Assembly (NCBI RefSeq): GCF_001507665.1
Contig: NZ_CP013910.1
Location: 991,501 to 1,055,500, forward strand
DNA from: Deinococcus actinosclerus
GTDB lineage: Bacteria > Deinococcota > Deinococci > Deinococcales > Deinococcaceae
Length of the DNA: 64,000 nucleotides
Direction: 5' to 3'
A program made the translations under genes and the position numbers. Shown in pieces: positions 58,242 to 64,000 of this stretch. Positions within the stretch are counted from its first letter, which is position 1; each line of letters starts with the position of its first letter. The notes beneath the pieces are model-generated. The model had not been told where the DNA came from. It made no database searches and saw only the letters and a program-made list of their open reading frames with translations.

Positions 58242-58688
58242 ATGCGGAATCTGCTCGTGTGGGTGGTCGTGCAGGATGAGGGGGGCCGGGTGCTGCTGGG
58301 GCGCCGGGACGGCTCGGCGTACGGGCATGGCCTGTGGGGCCTGCCGGGCGGTGGCGTGGAGCGTGGCGAGGGCCTGCCCGAGGCGGCCGCGCGCGAGGTG
58401 TGGGAGGAGACGGGGCTGAGCCTCGACCCGGCCGGGCTGTCCCTGCTGGGCGTGCGCCGCTACGAGGTGGACGGCGCGCAGGGCACGGACTTCCTGTTCC
58501 GCACGCTTGCCTGGGAGGGCGAGCCGCAGCCGCTCCACAAGACCTCCGAGGTCGCGTGGTTTGCCCCCGACGCGCTGCCGCCGGACGCCCTGCCGTGGAT
58601 CGCGCCGCTGCTGGACGCCCACCTGCGGCGCGGGGCGCGCCTGACCGAGCAGCTGCGCGACGTGCGCGAGGCGCGGGTGATCGCGTGA
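58242..58688 (+). CDS. Nudix hydrolase (first of tandem pair)
   Basis: A 148-residue Mg-dependent hydrolase of nucleoside-diphosphate-linked compounds. The Nudix box [19 protein letters not shown] is followed by EETGL and is complete. It begins [20 protein letters not shown], and a C-terminal [14 protein letters not shown] segment is shared with the next gene. A weak CACCCT box precedes the ATG. Substrate unknown; Deinococcus has an expanded Nudix set. Overlaps the second copy by 4 nt. Confidence 0.92.
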   Translation: MRNLLVWVVVQDEGGRVLLGRRDGSAYGHGLWGLPGGGVERGEGLPEAAAREVWEETGLSLDPAGLSLLGVRRYEVDGAQGTDFLFRTLAWEGEPQPLHKTSEVAWFAPDALPPDALPWIAPLLDAHLRRGARLTEQLRDVREARVIA

Positions 58689-59146
58689 CGTTCCATCTGG
58701 TGGCGTGGCTGATCGTGCAGGACGACGCGGGGCGGGTGCTGCTGGGCCGCCGCTCCGGGTCGTCGTACGCCGATGGCCTGTGGGGCCTGCCGGGCGGGCA
58801 CGTGGAGGCGGGGGAGACGCTGGCGCAGGCGGCGGCCCGCGAGGCGCTGGAGGAGGTGGGCCTGCGCGTGAACCCGGCGGCCCTGACCTGCCTGGGTGCC
58901 TGCCGCTACGACCTGGACGGCGTGGGGGGCCTGGACGTGTTCTTCCTGATCCGCGACTGGGCGGGCGAGCCCACACCGCTGGAGAAGACCTCGGAGGTCG
59001 GGTGGTTCGACCCGCACGCCCTGCCGGGGGACGCCCTGCCGTGGCTGCCGGGCGTGCTGGACGCGCACCTGCGCGGCGGGGTGCGCCTCTCGGAGATGCT
59101 GGACGGCTGGGCGGCCCTGAGGGGTGTGCCGCTGGCTGGCCGCTGA
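58685..59146 (+). CDS. Nudix hydrolase (second of tandem pair)
   Basis: A 153-residue paralogue of the preceding gene. The Nudix box [19 protein letters not shown] continues EEVGL with all catalytic positions kept. The shared stretches [21 protein letters not shown] and DALPW point to tandem duplication. It starts at the GTG of a GTGA overlap with the first copy, so both are made from one mRNA. Differences around the C-terminal half suggest different substrates. Confidence 0.92.
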   Translation: MTFHLVAWLIVQDDAGRVLLGRRSGSSYADGLWGLPGGHVEAGETLAQAAAREALEEVGLRVNPAALTCLGACRYDLDGVGGLDVFFLIRDWAGEPTPLEKTSEVGWFDPHALPGDALPWLPGVLDAHLRGGVRLSEMLDGWAALRGVPLAGR

Positions 59147-59230
59147 GGCCCGTCAGCGCGGTCGCCCCCTGAAGTGTGACCTGTGGTGTTCCTGCTGGAT
59201 GAACACTTCTCCACTGGCGGCAACTCCTTC

Positions 59231-59256
59231 CATTTGAAATACTTCCATCTGAAATG
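59231..59256. promoter_or_regulatory. Candidate MarR operator
   Basis: Two near-palindromes, CATTTGAAATA (59231-59241) and CATCTGAAATG (59246-59256), start 15 bp apart. The second ends on the marR start codon itself (ATG 59254-59256). Binding of the MarR protein here would give autorepression and cover the exporter. Confidence 0.5.
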
Positions 59257-59739
59257 AACGGAAGTCCTACCCTCACCCCCACCGCAGTCATGGACGACCT
59301 GTACGGCCTCGTCCGGCTGATCCTGCGGCTGTCCCGGCGCGTGCACCACGTCCTCGACGAGCCGCTGGAAACCGCGCTGGGCCTGAACACCAAGGAGCTG
59401 CTCGTGCTGGCGACCGTCATGGACGGCGCCGACACGCCCGGCGCCGTGGCGCAGGCACAGAACCTTCCCGCGCCCACCGTGACCCGCATGGTCACCAAGC
59501 TCGTCCAGGCGGGCCTGGTGCGCCGCGTCACCGACCCCAGCGACCTCAGGGTGCAGCGCCTAGAACTCACCCAGGACGGCCAGGCCACCCGCGCCCTCAC
59601 CCGCGCCGTCGCGCAGGACATCGTCCACGCGCACTTCGGCCACCTGCCCCCCGAGCGCGTGCAGGCCGCCCTGGCCGCGCTGGCCGCCCTGGACACCGCC
59701 CTGCACGCCCCCTGCCCCACCCCCGGAGACCCCGCATGA
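59254..59739 (+). CDS. MarR-family transcriptional regulator
   Basis: A 161-residue winged-helix protein. The recognition part reads [24 protein letters not shown] and the wing [21 protein letters not shown], matching MarR repressors. N- and C-terminal helices should form the dimer interface. The ATG overlaps an operator-like repeat. It is coupled by an ATGA overlap to an MFS exporter, the usual arrangement in which the exporter is derepressed by its substrate. Confidence 0.9.
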   Translation: MNGSPTLTPTAVMDDLYGLVRLILRLSRRVHHVLDEPLETALGLNTKELLVLATVMDGADTPGAVAQAQNLPAPTVTRMVTKLVQAGLVRRVTDPSDLRVQRLELTQDGQATRALTRAVAQDIVHAHFGHLPPERVQAALAALAALDTALHAPCPTPGDPA

Positions 59740-61355
59740 CCACCCCCGCACCCACCCCGGCCAGTCCGGCCCCGTCGCGCGAGAAGCTCCTCGCGTTCGT
59801 CGGTATCCTGACCGTGCTGTTCCTGTCCAGCCTCAACCTCACCGTCGTCGGCAGCGCCATGCCCCGCGTCATCAGCGACCTGGGCGGCTTCCACCTGTAC
59901 GCCTGGGCGTTCACCGCGTACTCGCTGGCGACCACCATCACCCTGCCCATCGTGGGTACCGTCAGCGACCGCTACGGCCGCCGCCCCCTGATGCTGCTCG
60001 GCATCGCCGTGTTCACGCTGGGCAGCGTCCTGCTGGGCTTCGTGCAGAACATGGAGCAGCTGATCTTCCTGCGGGCCCTCCAGGGCATCGGCGGCGGCAC
60101 CCTGATGGCCATGAGCTTCACCGCCATCGCCGACCTGTTCACGCCCATCGAGCGCGGCCGCTACCAGGGCTACACCGGCGCCGTGTGGGGCGTCAGCTCG
60201 GTCGTCGGGCCGCTCGTGGGCGGGTTCCTGACCGATCATCTGGGCTGGCGCAGCGTGTTCTTCGTGAACCTGCCCTTCGCGCTGCTCGCCGCGTACTTCA
60301 TCTGGCGCTACTTCCGCCTGCCCGCCCCCGGCGCTCGCGGCCACTTCGACGCGCCCGGCGCGCTGCTGCTGAGCGTGTCCGTCACCACCCTGACCCTGGC
60401 CCTCTCGTGGGGCGGCGGCACGTACGCCTGGGGCAGCGCCACCATCCTGGGCCTGCTGGCCGCCACTGTCCTCACCTTCGGTGCGTACGCGTGGCACAGC
60501 GCCCGGCAGGAACGCCCCATCCTCGACCTGCGCCTCCTGAAGGACCGCGGCATCGCCATCGCGTCCGTCGCGGGCTTCCTGACGAGCGCGGGCATGTACG
60601 CCGCGATCCTGTACCTCCCGCTGTACATGCAGGGCGTGCGCGGCTCAAGCGCCAGCGGCAGCGGTCTGGCCCTGGCCCCGCTGATGTTCGGCATGATCCT
60701 GACCAGCACCCTCAGCGGGCAGGTCGTCAGCCGCACCGGCCGCTACAAGAACCTCATCCTGATCGGCGGTCTGGTCGCCACCGGCGCGCTGCTGCTGGCC
60801 ACCACGCTGGGTACGGGCACGCCCATCCTGATCGCCGTGGGCATCATGGTCCTGCTGGGCCTGGGCCTGGGCCCCGTGAACAGCCAGCTGACCCTGGCCG
60901 TGCAGAACGCCGCGCCGCGCGAGCAACTGGGCAGCGCCACCAGCGGCAACCAGTTCTTCCGGCAGATCGGCGGGACCCTGGCCGTCAGCCTGTTCGGCGC
61001 GCTCGTGAACGCGCACCTGAACGCCAACCTCGCCTCGCAGCTGCCCGAACAGGCCCGCACGCTGCCCGCCCCCGTGCAGGACGCCATCGCCAACCCGAAC
61101 CTGCTGACCAGCCCGCAGGCCACCGCGCAACTCGGCGCGGGCCTGGGCAAACTGGGCGACGCGAACCTCCTCCAGCCCATCCTCGACGCCCTGCGCGGCG
61201 TCATGGCCGGTGCGATCGATCAGGTGTTCCTGGTGTCCGCCGTGCTCGTGGGCCTCGCGTTCCTGGCGACCATCGCCCTGCCCGAACGCCCCCTGAAGGG
61301 CCGCGCCGGACTCGCCCCGCGTGCCGAGAAGATCGAGGTCAGCGCCACCGACTGA
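59736..61355 (+). CDS. MFS multidrug exporter (DHA2/EmrB-like)
   Basis: A 539-residue proton-driven exporter with about 14 helices, the DHA2 number. Motif A is [16 protein letters not shown], motif C-like [20 protein letters not shown], and motif [12 protein letters not shown] roughly 70-residue loop sits between the last helices (about 430-500). The substrate is unknown. Forms an operon with the upstream MarR gene, which probably controls it. Confidence 0.93.
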   Translation: MTTPAPTPASPAPSREKLLAFVGILTVLFLSSLNLTVVGSAMPRVISDLGGFHLYAWAFTAYSLATTITLPIVGTVSDRYGRRPLMLLGIAVFTLGSVLLGFVQNMEQLIFLRALQGIGGGTLMAMSFTAIADLFTPIERGRYQGYTGAVWGVSSVVGPLVGGFLTDHLGWRSVFFVNLPFALLAAYFIWRYFRLPAPGARGHFDAPGALLLSVSVTTLTLALSWGGGTYAWGSATILGLLAATVLTFGAYAWHSARQERPILDLRLLKDRGIAIASVAGFLTSAGMYAAILYLPLYMQGVRGSSASGSGLALAPLMFGMILTSTLSGQVVSRTGRYKNLILIGGLVATGALLLATTLGTGTPILIAVGIMVLLGLGLGPVNSQLTLAVQNAAPREQLGSATSGNQFFRQIGGTLAVSLFGALVNAHLNANLASQLPEQARTLPAPVQDAIANPNLLTSPQATAQLGAGLGKLGDANLLQPILDALRGVMAGAIDQVFLVSAVLVGLAFLATIALPERPLKGRAGLAPRAEKIEVSATD

Positions 61356-61366
61356 TCCGGCCGGTC

Positions 61367-61410
61367 AGGCGTAGGGCGCGGAGGGGAAGGCCTCTTCGCG
61401 CCCTGCGCCT
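61367..61410. terminator. Bidirectional terminator hairpin
   Basis: AGGCG-T-AGGGCGCG pairs with CGCGCCCT-G-CGCCT (14 bp including one T-G) around an inner GAGG/CCTC stem, between the exporter and comEC. Confidence 0.7.
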
Positions 61411-61412
61411 GT

Positions 61413-63551
61413 TCAGGGCACCGGCCAGCGGATCGTGCCCAGCTGATCGGTGCGCCACGCCCGTGAGTGGGCCTGCGCCAGCCGGGCCAGCACGTCCGGG
61501 TGAGGGTGCCCGTAGGTGTTGCGCCCCACGCTGATCACCGTGTCGGGCGGCGTGACCTGCGCGAGGAACGCCGCCGAGCTGCTGTGGCGACTGCCGTGGT
61601 GGGCGGCCTTCAGGAGATTCAGCGGTCCCACGGCCAGCGTGCCCTCGGCCGGATCGGGCAGGTCGCCCAGGAACGCGGCCCGCCACCCGCGCGACTCCAG
61701 GCGCAGGGCGACGCTGTTGTCGTTGTCCTCGGTGGACCACGCGGTCCCGGCGGGCCACAGGACGGTCAGGGAGGCGCCGTCGGAGGTGACCTGATCGCCC
61801 CGGCGGACCTCGCGCACCGGCACATGGCGTTCCTGCGCGGCCAGCAGCACGGCCGTCAGGACCGGATCGTCCGTCTTGCGCTGCCCGATCCAGACCTCCC
61901 CGACCGGCAGCTGGCGCAGGACGCTCGCGGCGCCCTCGATGTGATCGGTGTCGGCGTGGGTGGCGACGAGCACGTCCAGTGTCCGCACGCCCAGGGCCCG
62001 CAGGGTGGGCACGACCGTGTGCGCGCCCACGTCGTAGTCACTGCCCACCGAGCCGCCCGCGTCCACGAGGACCGTCAGGTGGGGCAGGCGGATCAGGGTG
62101 CTGTCCCCCTGCCCGACATCCAGAAAGACGACCTCGCGCGCGGGGTGCAGTCGTCCCGGCAGGGTCGTCAGCAGGAGGCAGGCCAGCCACGTGCCCAGCG
62201 CGGCGGGCGCGCGGACGCGGCCCAGCAGCCACAGCCACCCCGCCAGCACGGCCGCCCCGTAGGCCAGGAAGCCCCCCACGCCCACCTGCCCCCAGTTCAG
62301 CACCGGGGCGTGCCCGAAGGTCCGGGCGACCAGCAGCAGTGCGTCGGCCAGGACGCCGTTCACCACGTTCAGCGGCAGGGCCAGCGGTCCCAGCAGTCCC
62401 GCCAGGAAGCCCAGCGGGACCAGCGCGGCCATGAGCCCCTCCGCGAGCAGGTTGGCGGGCAGACCCACGAGCGGCACCTGCCCGAACGTCCCGGCGATGA
62501 CCGGCAGCGTGCCCGCCTCGGCCAGCAGGGTCGCCGCCAAGCCCAGCCGCAGCCAGCGCGGCCAGCGCCCCGGCAGCAGCCCCGCTACCCGTTCGGACTG
62601 CGTCAGGGCCAGCACCGCCAGGAACGACAGCTGAAAACCCACGTCTGTCAGCCACAGCGGGAACAGCAGCAGGCATGCCAGCGCCGCCAGCGCGATCACG
62701 CCCAGCGGGTCGGGCCGCCCGCGCCCCAGCGCCAGGGCCAGCAGCACCGCGCCGCCCATCAGGACCGCCCGCGTGATGCTGGCCGAAGACTGCACGAGCA
62801 GTAGGTACGGCCCGAGCAGCCCCACCGGCAGCCCGAAGCGCCACGCGGGGGCCGCGCCCAGCCGCGTCAGGAGCAGGATCAGCGCGCCGGTCAGGATCGC
62901 CACGTTCTGCCCGGACAGCGCCATCAGGTGCGCCAGCCCCGCCCGCGCGAAGGCGTCCCGCACGGCTTCGCCCTCGCTGAACTGCTCACGGCTGATGTCG
63001 CCCCGGTCGCCGAGTTCGATGGCCTGCATCAGCGCGCCCTGCCGCTCCGTGAGGCCAGTGGTCAGGCCCCGGCGGAACCAGCCGCGCAGCCCGCCCTGCG
63101 GCTGGAACTCCCGCACCCTCGCGCCCACCAGCGCGCCGCCCGGCGTGACGCTCAGCAGCCCACCCTGCGCGCGGAACCACGCGGCCTGATCGAAGCCACC
63201 GGGGGTGCGGCGGCCCTCCGGGGCCAGCAGGCGGCCCGATACCCGCAGCCGCCCCGGTCCCTGCGTGGGCTTCGGCGCCAGGGTGAGGCGCGCAGGCGGG
63301 TCGCGCAGGGTCAGGAACTGCCCGTCCCACTCGCCCTGCACCGTCACCTGCGCCCCGAACCACGGTGTCAGGGTGTTCGGGCGGGTCAGGACCGCGTGCG
63401 CGGAGGCCCAGCCCGCCGCGCCGCCCAGCGCGACCAGCGCCAGCAGGACCGGCCGGGCGTGCCACAGCGCCAGTCCCGCGCCGGCCAGCAGCGCCGCCAC
63501 GCCCCACGCCTGCCCCAGCGCCAGCAGGATCCCGCCGATCACGCCCGCCAC
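61413..63551 (-). CDS. comEC: DNA internalisation competence protein ComEC/Rec2
   Basis: Inner-membrane channel for single-stranded DNA uptake during transformation. The 712-residue protein has N-terminal helices and an OB-like domain, the Competence domain ([19 protein letters not shown] onward, many helices), and a C-terminal metallo-beta-lactamase domain with [25 protein letters not shown] and [11 protein letters not shown], proposed to degrade the second strand. Start GTG 63551. It follows comEA by 47 nt in the same direction. Confidence 0.95.
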   Translation of the reverse strand: MAGVIGGILLALGQAWGVAALLAGAGLALWHARPVLLALVALGGAAGWASAHAVLTRPNTLTPWFGAQVTVQGEWDGQFLTLRDPPARLTLAPKPTQGPGRLRVSGRLLAPEGRRTPGGFDQAAWFRAQGGLLSVTPGGALVGARVREFQPQGGLRGWFRRGLTTGLTERQGALMQAIELGDRGDISREQFSEGEAVRDAFARAGLAHLMALSGQNVAILTGALILLLTRLGAAPAWRFGLPVGLLGPYLLLVQSSASITRAVLMGGAVLLALALGRGRPDPLGVIALAALACLLLFPLWLTDVGFQLSFLAVLALTQSERVAGLLPGRWPRWLRLGLAATLLAEAGTLPVIAGTFGQVPLVGLPANLLAEGLMAALVPLGFLAGLLGPLALPLNVVNGVLADALLLVARTFGHAPVLNWGQVGVGGFLAYGAAVLAGWLWLLGRVRAPAALGTWLACLLLTTLPGRLHPAREVVFLDVGQGDSTLIRLPHLTVLVDAGGSVGSDYDVGAHTVVPTLRALGVRTLDVLVATHADTDHIEGAASVLRQLPVGEVWIGQRKTDDPVLTAVLLAAQERHVPVREVRRGDQVTSDGASLTVLWPAGTAWSTEDNDNSVALRLESRGWRAAFLGDLPDPAEGTLAVGPLNLLKAAHHGSRHSSSAAFLAQVTPPDTVISVGRNTYGHPHPDVLARLAQAHSRAWRTDQLGTIRWPVP

Positions 63552-63598
63552 CGCTGGAACTGGCCACGGCAGACTGCCCGCTCGGGCCCGGGGCGCGT

Positions 63599-64000
63599 TC
63601 AGAACGACACCAGCGGCCCCAGGGCCTTCAGCGCCGCCGGCCCGACGCCCTTCACGCGGTCCAGATCCGCCAGCGAGCGGTAGGGCCGGCCCGCCACGAT
63701 CCGCGCCGCCAGCGCCGGGCCCACCTTCGGCAGGGCCTCGAGCTGCTCCAGGCTGGCCGAGTTCAGGTTCACCCGGCCCGAGATCAGCGGCGTGACGCTG
63801 GTCGTGGTGGGATAGACCGGCGCCTGCGGCGTGGTGGCGACAGGCGTAGTGGCGACAGGCGAGGTCGCGGCGGTCAGCGCGGCGCGGGTCACGGTCGGCA
63901 CGCGCGGCTGCGGGAACAGGGCGGGCCCCAGGGTGAAGGCCGCCGCGAGCAGCACGGCCCCGCCCAGCAGGAGTGTCCAGGCGTCGGGCCAGGCTGCCCG
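63599..64000 (-). CDS. comEA: Competence protein ComEA (N-terminus beyond window)
   Basis: DNA-receptor protein that binds incoming duplex DNA outside the inner membrane. The frame stays open to the right edge, so the gene probably extends beyond it; at least 133 codons are visible. A transmembrane helix ([14 protein letters not shown]) is followed by a Thr/Pro-rich linker and two helix-hairpin-helix motifs: [20 protein letters not shown] and [23 protein letters not shown] at 63955 would cut into the helix, so it is not preferred. Confidence 0.93.
   Translation of the reverse strand, partial: RAAWPDAWTLLLGGAVLLAAAFTLGPALFPQPRVPTVTRAALTAATSPVATTPVATTPQAPVYPTTTSVTPLISGRVNLNSASLEQLEALPKVGPALAARIVAGRPYRSLADLDRVKGVGPAALKALGPLVSF

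Overview
The window is a high-GC bacterial chromosome segment that reads as Deinococcus. The strongest markers are a DdrA (Rad52-like) gene preceded by a radiation/desiccation-response-type motif, an SLH-domain envelope protein, tandem Nudix hydrolases, and many start codons placed 6-8 nt after a TANNNT -10 box, the leaderless arrangement known in Deinococcus. No insertion sequence, prophage, rRNA or CRISPR array was seen. It is ordinary core chromosome, gene-dense and on both strands, with a few structured or AT-rich intergenic islands. About 57 protein genes and one tRNA gene are supported.

Layout. 1-8.6 kb: a rhomboid protease cut by the window edge, an aldo/keto reductase, the HrpB helicase, two SAM methyltransferases, a 38-residue membrane peptide, ddrA (frameshifted here) and hisB-hisH. 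8.6-17.4 kb: a structured non-coding element, a split MnmC pair, an EF-G-like GTPase, threonine aldolase, a CPBP protease/YkvA/membrane protein cluster, a DUF456 protein and initiator tRNA-Met. 17.6-27.5 kb: type 2 IPP isomerase, YchF, a TPR-GGDEF protein, GreA, an HD phosphohydrolase, enoyl-CoA hydratase, purine nucleoside phosphorylase and an SLH/collagen-like/beta-barrel envelope protein. 27.6-36.9 kb: a LapA-like protein with RecJ, a hemL operon, proA and dxs. 37-45.4 kb: carboxylesterase (frameshifted near its end), PspA, MnmE, a TetR/VOC pair, RuvA, a GNAT protein and an M8 metalloprotease. 45.6-50.2 kb: a Met-rich leader ORF and hairpin ahead of metG, then rapZ-yvcK. 50.2-58.2 kb: thiamin pyrophosphokinase and a TPP-riboswitch-controlled thiBPQ transporter. 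58.2-64 kb: two Nudix hydrolases, a MarR regulator with an MFS exporter, and comEC-comEA.

Functional groupings: tRNA wobble-U34 modification (MnmE, MnmC-type FAD protein, MnmD), DNA repair and competence (DdrA, RecJ, RuvA, ComEA/ComEC), isoprenoid supply (Dxs, Fni), and thiamin uptake plus activation (ThiBPQ, TPK). The most interesting regulatory candidate is the Met-codon-rich leader upstream of metG. All calls come from reading the sequence by eye; no database search was run.
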